From positions 2,976,001 to 3,040,000 of the forward strand of contig OY782875.1 of NCBI GenBank assembly GCA_963678565.1: DNA of 64,000 bases, read 5' to 3'. The DNA is from SKHV01 sp963678565 (GTDB taxonomy: Bacteria; Bacteroidota; Bacteroidia; Bacteroidales; Prolixibacteraceae). The first letter of the stretch is position 1; every line of letters starts with the position of its first letter. Below, in pieces: positions 1 through 8,220 of the stretch. The notes below the pieces were generated by a model that ran no database searches, was not told the DNA's origin, and saw nothing but the letters and a program-made list of their open reading frames with translations. The position numbers were made by a program, and so were the translations under genes.

Positions 1-939
1 GCAAAAACCACCTGTGGACCAATTGGATATGCAAAATACGCGCTTCCCGGAAGTCAGGAATTAGGCGATGTAATTGCGGCCGAATTTGATAAAGGGTTCA
101 TGGGGGTAATTATGGAAAACCATGGTACCGTTGTTGGAGGAACCGACCTTGGAGATGCTTTTCAACGTTTTGAAACATTAGAGTTGAATGCACGCACGGT
201 AATTAACGCAAGCACCGTTGGAAACGTAAATTCACTTACCGACGCTCAAATCATTGAATTCGAAGAGCAAATTCCAAATATTATTCCCGAAATGGACAAA
301 GAAGATGTTGTTTATTCATCGGAAGAAAGAGGAAAAAGAGAAGAATTAGTACGTATCGTTCACCGCGCTTGCCAGCAAGGAATGATGATCAGCTCTTATG
401 GAACTGTTTCAATGCGCTTGGAAAACGATGATTTCATCATTACGCCCCGCAACGTTTCTCGTTGGGACATAAATCGTGGTGACATCGTTCAAATCAAAAA
501 TGGAAAACGTGAGCCAGGAAAAATCCCAAGCAGATCAACATGGTTGCATCAAGAGATTTACAAGAGAAATCCAAAAATCAATTCAATTATCTTAACGCAA
601 AGTCCTTATTTGATGGCCTTTGGTGTTAGTGGTAAAAAATTCGATGTACGTACGATTCCTGAAAGTTGGATTTTCTTGCAAGACGTTCCGAATGTACCAT
701 TTGGTTCCCATTTTGCAGGCAACGAAACCATCTTGAATTTAATTTCGGAGGGGGTTTCTACCGTTATTGTTGAAAACGATTCGGTAATTGTTACCGGTGA
801 TAAATTGTTAGAAACATTCGACCATTTAGAAGTAGCTGAGTTTAGTGCAAAATCGTTAACAATGGCTGCTCCAATTGGTAAATTGGTGCCAATCGGGGAT
901 GAAGAAATTGAAGACTTACGTAAAGCTTTCTTAGAGTAA
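1..939 (+). CDS. Tandem class II aldolase/adducin-domain protein (5' truncated by the window)
   Basis: The reading frame is open from base 1, so the true start lies upstream. The visible 312 residues hold the end of one class II aldolase/adducin domain (the NHGT segment that follows the substrate site is seen near residue 40) and then a second complete domain of about 200 residues, beginning near residue 110 with the typical YGTVSMR and ITPRNVSRWD segments. Family members are zinc-dependent aldolases, epimerases or dehydratases of sugar phosphates, but the second domain shows no clear metal-binding histidine cluster, so it may be structural. The substrate cannot be named. A strong terminator follows the stop codon. 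The family call is firm; the reaction is not. Confidence 0.8.
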   Translation, partial: AKTTCGPIGYAKYALPGSQELGDVIAAEFDKGFMGVIMENHGTVVGGTDLGDAFQRFETLELNARTVINASTVGNVNSLTDAQIIEFEEQIPNIIPEMDKEDVVYSSEERGKREELVRIVHRACQQGMMISSYGTVSMRLENDDFIITPRNVSRWDINRGDIVQIKNGKREPGKIPSRSTWLHQEIYKRNPKINSIILTQSPYLMAFGVSGKKFDVRTIPESWIFLQDVPNVPFGSHFAGNETILNLISEGVSTVIVENDSVIVTGDKLLETFDHLEVAEFSAKSLTMAAPIGKLVPIGDEEIEDLRKAFLE

Positions 940-963
940 AATCTCATTAATAATACGATATAG

Positions 964-994
964 AAAGGGTTGATTATTTAGTCAACCCTTTTTT
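964..994 (+). terminator. Rho-independent terminator after the aldolase gene
   Basis: A 10-bp stem AAAGGGTTGA/TCAACCCTTT encloses a short AT loop and is followed by a run of six T. It lies 25 bp after the aldolase stop codon. Confidence 0.85.
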
Positions 995-1130
995 GTTGCT
1001 TCATTGTTTATATCAAGTACTGAAATAAATATAAATAGTATCTTCGCGGCATTATAGAAAATAGGCGCTACAAGCACAAACGTTTATTATTCAATAATTT
1101 ATTAGAAAGATTTTTTCAAAGAGAATAGAT

Positions 1131-2351
1131 ATGAAATTTCAGGATTACAGAATTGCACCACAAATCAAAACCAATCTGGAAAAGGAAGGTTTCAAAAGAC
1201 CAACCGATATTCAGTATAAAACAATTCCACATGTTTTATCTGGCGAAGATGTATTAGCCATTGCGCAAACAGGTACTGGTAAAACTGCTGCATTCGTAAT
1301 TCCAATTCTTCATAAATTAATCTCTTGTAAGTCAGATAATAACGGCATTAAATGTATTGTAATGGCGCCAACCCACGAATTGGCAAAACAAACTCACGGA
1401 GTTTTTCAAAACTTGTCAAAAGGAAGTGGGATCAAATCGATGGTAATTATCGGAGGTGTTGATCAAGATCCGCAAATTGAACAACTTCAAAAAGGAGTAA
1501 GCATTTTAATTGCAACGCCAGGACGTGTTTTCGATTTGGTAAGCCAGGGCCATTTAAAACTATCAAGTGTTTCCACTTTGGTTGTAGATGAAGCTGATCA
1601 AATGTTAGATCGTGGATTTTATAAAGATATTAGTGATTTAATCCGCTTTTTACCTAAAAACAGACAAACACTTTATTTTTCAGCAACTATCGATAACAAG
1701 ATTAAAAAACTAGCTTATTCTTTGGTTCGAAATCCAATTCGCATACAAATTTCGCCTAAAAATCCGGTAGCCAAGAATATAATTCATCATGTAATGCATA
1801 TCGAGATGGACGATAAAAGATTCTTTTTAGAACGCATGGTAAACGAAAATCCCGAAAGCAAAATTCTGGTTTTTGTTCGAACCAAAGTGCGTGCAGAAAG
1901 AGTTTTTAAAGCAATGGAAAGAGTAAAAATTAGCAGTCTGACCATTCATAGCGGTAAAAACCAAGAGGAAAGAGATGAAACAATGGAACAGTTTCGAAGT
2001 GGTACAATTAAGATGCTAATTGCCACTGATGTTTCCGCTCGAGGAATCGACATCCCCAATGTGGACTTTGTTGTTAATTACGACATGCCCGAGCAAAGCG
2101 AAAATTATGTACACCGAATTGGTCGTACAGGGCGAGGCAAGAACAAAGGAAATGCAGTTTCGTTTTGTAGCGAAAGCGAAGCCGAATTTCTAGAAAATAT
2201 TGAAGAATATATTGGTAGCGAAATTGAAGAGCTTAAAATAAGCAAAAATGAATACCAAGAAACGCTAGATTTCACCGATGACACGAACGACAATTGGAAA
2301 AAACTGATCATCGATAACGAAAAGCCGAAGAAGAAAAGAAAGAAAAAGTAA
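1131..2351 (+). CDS. DEAD-box ATP-dependent RNA helicase
   Basis: This cytoplasmic RNA helicase of 406 residues remodels RNA duplexes at the cost of ATP. All core motifs are present: the Q motif (residues 22-29), Walker A AQTGTGKT (45-52), PTHELA (80-85), TPGR (129-132), DEAD (153-156), SAT (184-186), then in the second RecA domain the HSGKNQ segment, TDVSARGID and HRIGRTGR. The C-terminal tail is short and ends in a basic lysine/arginine stretch, as in RhlE- and CshA-type bacterial helicases. No neighbour indicates a specific RNA target; helicases of this type usually act in ribosome assembly, mRNA decay or cold adaptation. Confidence 0.95.
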   Translation: MKFQDYRIAPQIKTNLEKEGFKRPTDIQYKTIPHVLSGEDVLAIAQTGTGKTAAFVIPILHKLISCKSDNNGIKCIVMAPTHELAKQTHGVFQNLSKGSGIKSMVIIGGVDQDPQIEQLQKGVSILIATPGRVFDLVSQGHLKLSSVSTLVVDEADQMLDRGFYKDISDLIRFLPKNRQTLYFSATIDNKIKKLAYSLVRNPIRIQISPKNPVAKNIIHHVMHIEMDDKRFFLERMVNENPESKILVFVRTKVRAERVFKAMERVKISSLTIHSGKNQEERDETMEQFRSGTIKMLIATDVSARGIDIPNVDFVVNYDMPEQSENYVHRIGRTGRGKNKGNAVSFCSESEAEFLENIEEYIGSEIEELKISKNEYQETLDFTDDTNDNWKKLIIDNEKPKKKRKKK

Positions 2352-2446
2352 CATTTTGTGTTGCTAAAAAGCGTTTTGTTGTGCTAATTTTTAAATATCT
2401 AAGAATTCAATATTATATTGCGAGTACAACTAACAATTTTTTTCAA

Positions 2447-3982
2447 ATGAAACGCTACAACTACTTATTTGCAATTCTAATTTTATTTACTGCAAGTTGC
2501 GCTAAGCAACCAATTGAAACAATCACAGAAAATACTCCTTGGGGAGATCAAGTTTTTAAACTTCCGGCATTTAAAGAGCAAGATTTCAACATTGTCGATT
2601 TCGGTGCTAAAAAAAATATTGAAACTAATAATCAAACAGCCATTCAAGCAACCATCGATGCTTGTAACAAGCAAGGTGGAGGAACCGTTATCGTGTCCGA
2701 AGGTACATGGAGAACTTCTTATATCAATTTGAAATCGAATGTAAATTTCCATTTATCTGAAGGTGCCGTGATATCATTTATTGATAGCATTCCACTTTAT
2801 GCGGTTCCAACTTTTACCCGCTGGGAAGGCTTAGAGTGTATGAATTATCATCCTTTTATTTACGCCAGAAATCAGGAGAATATTTCAATTACTGGAAAAG
2901 GAATTATCGAAGGAAATGCTCAAGTTTGGTGGGATTTAGCCAAAGGAACACAAAAAAGTTCGCTGAAAAAATTATACGATCTGGTAGAAGCAGGTGTTGC
3001 TCCCGAAGATAGAAACTGTTTGGCATTTGAACCTACTTCTTATTTACGTCCATCGATGGTGCAATTCATCGATTGTGAAAGAATTTTAGTAGAAGGAATT
3101 GAATTACATTCTGGACCAATGTGGACCACCCATTTTGTTTATTGCGAAAATGTGGTTGCACGTAATCTTCGTGTAATCACCGATGGAACCAACAATGATG
3201 GAATTATTCCGGATGCTTGTAATGGTTTTTTAGTCGACAACTGTTATTTCTCAACAGGAGACGATTGTATTGTAATCAAATCGGGACTGAACGAAGATGG
3301 TTGGCGTGTTGGAAAAGCCAGTGAGAACATCATAATCAAAAATGTGAAAACCAAGCATGGCCATGGCGGCGTTGTAATTGGTAGCGAAATGTCGGGAGGT
3401 GTACGAAATGTTTATGCACACCATTGCGATTTTAGTCAAACCGATCGAGGATTGCGTATCAAATCGATGAAAGGCCGTGGTGGGGTAATTGAAAACATTT
3501 GGTTTGAGGACATCAAAATGGATAACATCAAACGCGAAGCCATAAAAATAAATATGCATTACGGAAGTAGCTCAATTCAACCGCGCACAGACAGTTTGCC
3601 AACCTTCCGTAACTTACATTACAAAAACATTACTTCGAACCAATCTCAATATGGAATCCGCATTCAGGGAATCGACTCTCAATATGTCGATCAAATTTTC
3701 TTTGAAAATGTTGAGTTGGTTAGCGAGCGTGGTATTTATATTGAAAATACTCAAAATGCAACTTTTAAAAATATCAATTCAAAAAACGAAAATTATTTTC
3801 CACTTTCTTTAATCAATGTTTCAGATATTAGCTTCGATGAAATTCAAATTGAATCAGAGTTTATGAACGTAATTCATTATGATAAAGCAATTAAAAACAT
3901 TAAGATCAATGGTTTAAAAACAAGTAATGTCGATGCAATTTATAAGAATGGAAAACCGAGTTCTGAAATTTCAATTAATTAA
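2447..3982 (+). CDS. GH28 polygalacturonase-type pectinase, lipoprotein
   Basis: This 511-residue glycoside hydrolase of family 28 should cleave galacturonic-acid linkages in pectin at the cell surface or in the periplasm. ATG 2447 is chosen because it gives a lipoprotein signal (basic start, hydrophobic stretch, then TASC); the frame is open upstream but that extension has no signal features. The fold is a right-handed beta helix. The GH28 active-site blocks are visible: NNDG near residue 249, GDDC near 272, GHGG near 305 and RIKS near 337, carrying the catalytic aspartates, the histidine and the Arg-Lys pair. Other pectin enzymes (PL22-like and GH105) sit at the far end of the window. Exo versus endo action is not decided by the sequence. 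Confidence 0.9.
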   Translation: MKRYNYLFAILILFTASCAKQPIETITENTPWGDQVFKLPAFKEQDFNIVDFGAKKNIETNNQTAIQATIDACNKQGGGTVIVSEGTWRTSYINLKSNVNFHLSEGAVISFIDSIPLYAVPTFTRWEGLECMNYHPFIYARNQENISITGKGIIEGNAQVWWDLAKGTQKSSLKKLYDLVEAGVAPEDRNCLAFEPTSYLRPSMVQFIDCERILVEGIELHSGPMWTTHFVYCENVVARNLRVITDGTNNDGIIPDACNGFLVDNCYFSTGDDCIVIKSGLNEDGWRVGKASENIIIKNVKTKHGHGGVVIGSEMSGGVRNVYAHHCDFSQTDRGLRIKSMKGRGGVIENIWFEDIKMDNIKREAIKINMHYGSSSIQPRTDSLPTFRNLHYKNITSNQSQYGIRIQGIDSQYVDQIFFENVELVSERGIYIENTQNATFKNINSKNENYFPLSLINVSDISFDEIQIESEFMNVIHYDKAIKNIKINGLKTSNVDAIYKNGKPSSEISIN

Positions 3983-4082
3983 TAATTAGACCTTTATTCT
4001 GTAAGTATTAAAAAAGCTTAATTGCAATTTCTTGATGAAACATAAGCAACTTTATTCTGTTTCATTAGAAAGAATAATAAAT

Positions 4083-5141
4083 ATGGTTACAATAGATAAA
4101 TCAAAACCAGTTTTGGTTACCGGAGCAACCGGATTTGTAGCAAGCTGGTTGGTTAAAAAATTACTAGACCAAGGCCTTACAGTTCATGCAACAGTTCGTA
4201 ACCCCGACAATCAGAAAAAGGTAGCCTTTTTATATCAGTTGGCTGAGAAAAGTTCAGGAACAATAAAATTATTCAAAGCCGATTTACTTGAAGAAGGTTC
4301 TTTTGCTGATGCAATGAAGGGATGCGAATTAGTTTTCCATACAGCCTCTCCTTTTACCAACGACGTCGCAGATCCTCAAAAAGAATTAATCGATCCGGCG
4401 GTAAAAGGCACAAGCAATGTGCTCGAAGAAGCAAAAAAAGTAAATACAGTTAAGCGAATTGTTATTACAAGTAGTGTTGCTGCAATTTATACCGATGCCA
4501 GCGAATGTGCAATGGCTCCAACCGGTGCAATTACAGAAGATATGTGGAATTCAACCGCTTCAATCGACTACCAGCCTTACTACTACTCAAAAACACTAGC
4601 AGAACAAAAAGCGTGGGAAATTCAAAAGCAACAAAAACAATGGGATTTAATAACAATCAACCCAAGTTTAGTAATTGGTCCTGCCCTTAACACAACTTCA
4701 GTTACTTCTGAAAGTTATACGATTTTAAAACAAATGGGGAATGGTACTTTCAAAACGGGCGTTCCCAAATTAGGCATTGGAGTTGTTGATGTGAGAGATG
4801 TGGCCGAAGCTCATTTTCAAGCAGGTTTTAACCCAAAGGCAAAAGGAAGATACATAACACATGCGCACAATACCAATTTTCATTCTTTAGCACAAGTTTT
4901 AGTTCCAAAGTATGGTAGTTCCTATCCAATTCCAAAACGTTTAATTCCGAAATGGTTGTTGGTAGCTATTGGGCCTATGGTAGATAAAAGATTTAGCCGG
5001 AAATTTATTCGAAACAATGTAGATGTTGAATTTACTGCCGACAATTCAAAAATTAAAAGTGAATTAGGAGTTCAGTTTCGCCCTTTAAAAGTATCGATGG
5101 AAGAGTCGTTTGAGTTTTTAATAAAAAATAAATTCATTTAG
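4083..5141 (+). CDS. NAD(P)-dependent epimerase/reductase (dihydroflavonol-4-reductase-like)
   Basis: This 352-residue member of the extended short-chain dehydrogenase family has a Rossmann nucleotide-binding motif TGATGFVAS near residues 11-19 and a catalytic YxxxK (YYYSK) near 166. The body resembles dihydroflavonol reductase or cinnamoyl-CoA reductase-like proteins, which reduce ketones or aldehydes; bacterial substrates of this group are mostly unknown. ATG 4083 is preferred because it places the Rossmann strand near the start; an in-frame ATG at 4032 would add 17 residues of no recognisable value. The stop codon lies inside a bidirectional terminator shared with the convergent aldo/keto reductase gene. 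Confidence 0.85.
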   Translation: MVTIDKSKPVLVTGATGFVASWLVKKLLDQGLTVHATVRNPDNQKKVAFLYQLAEKSSGTIKLFKADLLEEGSFADAMKGCELVFHTASPFTNDVADPQKELIDPAVKGTSNVLEEAKKVNTVKRIVITSSVAAIYTDASECAMAPTGAITEDMWNSTASIDYQPYYYSKTLAEQKAWEIQKQQKQWDLITINPSLVIGPALNTTSVTSESYTILKQMGNGTFKTGVPKLGIGVVDVRDVAEAHFQAGFNPKAKGRYITHAHNTNFHSLAQVLVPKYGSSYPIPKRLIPKWLLVAIGPMVDKRFSRKFIRNNVDVEFTADNSKIKSELGVQFRPLKVSMEESFEFLIKNKFI

Positions 5142-5161
5142 GAAGAAACCTAAATGAATTT
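5130..5161. terminator. Bidirectional terminator between convergent genes
   Basis: A perfect 13-bp inverted repeat (AAATTCATTTAGG and its complement) with a 6-nt loop overlaps the stop codon of the reductase gene and separates it from the convergent aldo/keto reductase gene. Confidence 0.75.
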
Positions 5162-5177
5162 ATTTCAACAAACTATT

Positions 5178-6026
5178 TTAAAATTCAATTTTATCGGGAT
5201 CTTGTCCTGAGCCTGCAAAATATTCTAATTCATTAATTTTCTGCATATCAGAAGTGCTAATATCAAAGTCGAAAACATCTAGGTTAGATCTCATTCTCTC
5301 TGAATTTTCAGACTTCACTAAAGGAAGAATATCGTGTTGTAAAACCCAACGAATGCACAATTGAGCAACCGACTTATTATATTTCGATGCAATTTCGTTT
5401 AAAACTGGATTTTCTAACATGGCGCCTGCACCAAGTGGTGCCCACGCTTCCAAAACAATTCCGTTTTGTTTGCTAAAATCAACGCATTCTTGCTGCATAA
5501 AACCGGGGTGAAATTCAATTTGATTTACAGCAGGTTCTATCTCAACAGATTCAAGCAAAGCTTCCAAATGGTGCTTCATAAAATTGCTGATGCCAATTGA
5601 TTTTATCTTTCCTGCTTTCTTCAGTTCTTCCAATGCATTCCACGTTTCAGCATTAATTTCTTTCCAATTATTATAACGGTTCGGACTAGCAGGCCAATGA
5701 ATTAAACAAAGATCTAAATAATCTAACTGAAGATTCGATAAGATTTTATCAAATGCGTTCAAAGCTTTATCATATCCTCGATCATCGTTCCAAATTTTGC
5801 TGGTTATAAAGAATTCTTCTCTACTAATTCCGCTATTTCTAATTGCTTCCCCTACACTCTTCTCGTTTCCATAAAAAGCCGCAGTGTCAAAATGCCTGTA
5901 GCCATTCTCAATTGCAGTTGAAATGATTTCTACGGCTTTCTCCCCGCCTTTAATCCTCCAGGTTCCAAAACCAATTTTAGGTATTTCTAAACCATTGTTT
6001 AATTTATATGCTTGCATAAGTTTCAT
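5178..6026 (-). CDS. Aldo/keto reductase
   Basis: This cytoplasmic NADPH-dependent reductase has 282 residues, the usual family length. The catalytic tetrad is complete: Asp47 in HFDTA, Tyr52 in FYGNE, Lys77 in TSKIW and His110 in LIHWP, followed by the GISNF and IEFHP segments of the barrel. It would reduce aldehydes or ketones; the sequence is closest in style to the 2,5-diketo-D-gluconate reductase/prostaglandin F synthase-like group, but no substrate can be assigned. It stands alone. Its upstream region runs into the left boundary of the integrated island at 6093, so this is probably the last resident gene before the island. Confidence 0.92.
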   Translation of the reverse strand: MKLMQAYKLNNGLEIPKIGFGTWRIKGGEKAVEIISTAIENGYRHFDTAAFYGNEKSVGEAIRNSGISREEFFITSKIWNDDRGYDKALNAFDKILSNLQLDYLDLCLIHWPASPNRYNNWKEINAETWNALEELKKAGKIKSIGISNFMKHHLEALLESVEIEPAVNQIEFHPGFMQQECVDFSKQNGIVLEAWAPLGAGAMLENPVLNEIASKYNKSVAQLCIRWVLQHDILPLVKSENSERMRSNLDVFDFDISTSDMQKINELEYFAGSGQDPDKIEF

Positions 6027-6092
6027 TTAAGTTGCAAATCTAAAATATACCAATTTTAGATTGTGAAAAACAAAAATAGAAATTAAAAATAT

Positions 6093-6116
6093 TTGGAAAA
6101 AGTGGAGCTGCCGGGA
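6093..6116. repeat. Left attachment repeat (copy of the ssrA 3' end)
   Basis: These 24 bases are identical to 12005-12028. The right copy holds the last 14 bases of the tmRNA gene plus 10 bases beyond it; this left copy has only the fragment, after which the sequence diverges from ssrA. A fragment of the target gene's 3' end at the far side of an integrase-bearing segment is the classic sign of site-specific integration. The joint between chromosome and island should lie inside this repeat. Confidence 0.85.
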
Positions 6117-6176
6117 ACCTCACTTTAGAACTAATAAGTTCATTTTAAATAACTTACACTTTCAAAAAATCAACAA

Positions 6177-6195
6177 ACTCCCGAATTGCCACCTC
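6177..6195. repeat. Left arm-type direct repeat of the island
   Basis: The 19-mer ACTCCCGAATTGCCACCTC occurs here and, identical and in the same orientation, at 11894-11912. Copies sit 60 bp inside the left attachment repeat and 92 bp inside the right one, so they would flank the core site of the circular form. That is the position expected of integrase arm-binding sites. Confidence 0.65.
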
Positions 6196-6309
6196 GAAAC
6201 CGTATTGTTTTGAGTATCAGAATACTTCCGTTTGCAGAAGTAAAAGTAGAAAAAATTCGAATATTAAACTTAATATCAGCTCATTTTTTCAATCATCACG
6301 ATTAATTTA

Positions 6310-6410
6310 TTATATCCATACGCATATAATATGCGTTTAAAACATTTTATTATATCTATTTACATATATTTTTTATAATTTCACCAAATATTATATTTAA
6401 ACACATATAA
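6310..6410 (+). promoter_or_regulatory. Three spaced operators of the hipBST operon
   Basis: Three 20-bp sites of the form TTATAT-N8-ATATAA lie at 6310-6329, 6350-6369 and 6391-6410, spaced 40-41 bp, about four helical turns. The middle copy has one mismatch (ATATAT). The first is contained in a longer palindrome around ACGCATAT/ATATGCGT, and the last touches the hipB start codon. The half-site/8-bp spacer layout parallels the E. coli HipB operators (TATCC-N8-GGATA), so these are proposed binding sites for the HipB-like protein, giving autoregulation. Confidence 0.65.
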
Positions 6411-6619
6411 TGAAACCATTAGCACAATTTGTTAAAGAGAGAAGAAAAGAAGTAAAACTTTCTCAAGAAGAATTTGCAGAACGAGCTGGTGTTGCACTTA
6501 CAGTTGTTCGCAAAATAGAACAAGGTAAAACAAATCTTAATCTGGAAAGTGTAAATCAAGTCCTTAAAATGTTTGGTCATGAATTAGCTCCAGTAGAAAC
6601 TAAAAGCTTAAATGAATGA
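6410..6619 (+). CDS. hipB: HipB-like antitoxin/repressor (Xre family)
   Basis: This 69-residue DNA-binding protein is essentially one Cro/C1-type helix-turn-helix, with the SQEEFAERAGV and VVRKIEQG segments at about residues 18-38. It is the first gene of a three-gene set, overlaps the next gene by 4 bp (ATGA), and has three inverted-repeat operators directly upstream. In HipBA and HipBST systems HipB binds the operators and the kinase complex and represses the operon. The symbol reflects position and family and not a tested function. Confidence 0.85.
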   Translation: MKPLAQFVKERRKEVKLSQEEFAERAGVALTVVRKIEQGKTNLNLESVNQVLKMFGHELAPVETKSLNE

Positions 6620-6951
6620 GACAAGGCAAGGTATATTACAAGAACAATTTGGCTGGTATTATCACTGAAACAAATGATGGTGAATTTACTTTTCAATATC
6701 AAGAAAAATATGTGAAAGAACACCCTTCTGAATTTATCACATTTACGATGCCTGTAACCAATGAACTGTACACCGAAAAAAGGCTATTTCCATTTTTTGA
6801 GGGTTTAATACCGGAAGGCTGGTTGCTAAATATTGCCTCTGAAAATTGGAAAATCAATAAAAATGACCGGATGGGTTTACTATTAGCATGTTGTCAAAAC
6901 TGTATTGGTGCAGTTAGTGTTGAACCAATTATAGAATCAAATGAAGAGTAG
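6616..6951 (+). CDS. hipS: HipS-like protein: HipA N-terminal subdomain as a separate gene
   Basis: At 111 residues this corresponds to the N-terminal subdomain of HipA (HipA_N/couple_hipA), with the typical LFPFFEGLIPEGWLL segment near residues 57-71. In classical HipA it is fused to the kinase; here it is separate, lying between hipB and the kinase gene and overlapping both (4 bp and 11 bp), which implies translational coupling. In the described tripartite HipBST system of enteropathogenic E. coli the HipS protein acts as the antitoxin of HipT. The same order and split suggest the same job here, which is inference from layout and family. Confidence 0.85.
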   Translation: MRQGKVYYKNNLAGIITETNDGEFTFQYQEKYVKEHPSEFITFTMPVTNELYTEKRLFPFFEGLIPEGWLLNIASENWKINKNDRMGLLLACCQNCIGAVSVEPIIESNEE

Positions 6952-7888
6952 ATGTTTATATTGTTCTAAGCCAACCGAAAACAATGAAGATTTTCATGAA
7001 AAATGTTCCTTACATTTCTTTGGCACTTCGCAACCACCTACCATTGATTATACTTTGGATCAAATGGATGAGCTTGCTAAAAAAGTAGTTGAACGTAGTG
7101 TAACAATTCCGGGAGTTCAGGCTAAATTATCGATGTCACTGGTGAAAAACACGAAAGAAAAATCTGATCCAAGACTGACGGTAATTGATGCATTAGGCGG
7201 ATTATTCATATTAAAACCACCTTCAGACAGATTCCCTGAAATGCCTGAAAATGAATTTCTGACTATGAGAATGGCTGAAGAATTTGGAATTAATGTTGTA
7301 CCGTCATCGCTTATTCGATTGGCTTCAGGAGAACTATCATACATCACTAAGAGAGTCGACAGAACCAATTCAGGTGAGAAAATACACATGATCGATATGT
7401 TTCAGATCACTGAAGCATTCGATAAGTACAAGAGCTCAATGGAAAAAGTTGGAAAGGCGTTAAACGAGTTCTCTAGTAATACCTTGTTGGATATAATCAA
7501 TTATTTTGATTTAACTCTATTTTCGTTTCTCACCGGAAATAATGATATGCATTTAAAAAATTTCTCAATGATCGAAAGTCAGTCTGGCTGGAAATTAGCA
7601 CCTGCATACGATTTACTAAATGCTTCAATTTTGAATCCTGATGATAAAGAAGAACTTGCTTTAACGTTAGCTGGTAAAAAGAATAAGCTAAAGAAAGAAC
7701 ACTTTATAAAATTAGGCGAAGGTTTAGGATTAAATAAAAAGCAAATTACTGGATCGTTTAAAAGAATGGAACGAAATGCAAAAAAAGCGATAAAGCTGAT
7801 TGATAATTCATTTCTGTCTGATGAGATGAAACATGATTATAAAAAAATTCTATTAGTTCGATTTGAACAGTTGGCAATTAGGATTTAG
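6941..7888 (+). CDS. hipT: HipT-like serine/threonine kinase toxin (HipA C-terminal kinase)
   Basis: This 315-residue HipA-type kinase lacks the N-terminal subdomain, which is encoded by the preceding gene. A small Cys/His cluster (C5, C8, H19, C22) opens the protein and could bind zinc. The Gly-loop region SVTIPGVQAK (53-62) contains a serine and a threonine near where HipT proteins autophosphorylate. The catalytic segment is NNDMHLKN with Asp202 in the catalytic position, followed by the metal-binding APAYD with Asp224, a spacing close to E. coli HipA D309/D332. HipA kinases phosphorylate aminoacyl-tRNA synthetases (GltX for HipA, TrpS for E. coli HipT) and stop growth. The target here is unknown. 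Confidence 0.88.
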   Translation: MKSRCLYCSKPTENNEDFHEKCSLHFFGTSQPPTIDYTLDQMDELAKKVVERSVTIPGVQAKLSMSLVKNTKEKSDPRLTVIDALGGLFILKPPSDRFPEMPENEFLTMRMAEEFGINVVPSSLIRLASGELSYITKRVDRTNSGEKIHMIDMFQITEAFDKYKSSMEKVGKALNEFSSNTLLDIINYFDLTLFSFLTGNNDMHLKNFSMIESQSGWKLAPAYDLLNASILNPDDKEELALTLAGKKNKLKKEHFIKLGEGLGLNKKQITGSFKRMERNAKKAIKLIDNSFLSDEMKHDYKKILLVRFEQLAIRI

Positions 7889-7974
7889 TATTATTTTTAA
7901 CAGTTAAGCATTGATATTAAACGTAATATGTTTTTCGCTTCTAACACAAAACTCATTCAACTTCTCTATTTCAA

Positions 7975-8220
7975 ATGAAAGATATATATAAAATTGTTGG
8001 TTTCTATAACTCAATAATAGATAGCAACTTATTTAAAAATGAAGAATTGTCAACAAAAGAAATTAATACGATTGAAAAACAATTGGATAATAAGAATAAT
8101 GAATTAATTGACTTTATCCGAAAAAATGTTGTCTCTCAAAAACTAAGTTTAGAATTACTACAAGGTCTAATTAATGAATTACTTGAAACTTTCAATCGTA
8201 CCATACTGGAATTGAAATAA
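7975..8220 (+). CDS. Small protein of unknown function whose last codons lie in the first CRISPR repeat
   Basis: This 81-residue frame is not recognised. It is rich in Lys, Glu, Asn and Leu and predicted helical (for example KEINTIEKQLDNKNNELIDF), like many small bacterial proteins; an uninterrupted frame of this length is unlikely by chance in such AT-rich DNA. The last ten codons (TFNRTILELK) are read from CRISPR repeat 1, and the TAA stop is formed at the repeat-spacer junction. Either the array formed in or beside the gene's 3' end, or the frame is fortuitous and the region is the array leader. There is no recognisable domain or signal peptide. Confidence 0.4.
   Translation: MKDIYKIVGFYNSIIDSNLFKNEELSTKEINTIEKQLDNKNNELIDFIRKNVVSQKLSLELLQGLINELLETFNRTILELK

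Noticed and set aside
1021..1050. TATCTTCG as a promoter of the helicase gene
   Set aside because: It resembles the -7 element, but no TTTG is found at the right distance upstream.
6093..6116. A possible second tmRNA or a tRNA fragment
   Set aside because: Only 14 bases match the end of ssrA and the T-arm is missing; it is best explained as the left attachment site.
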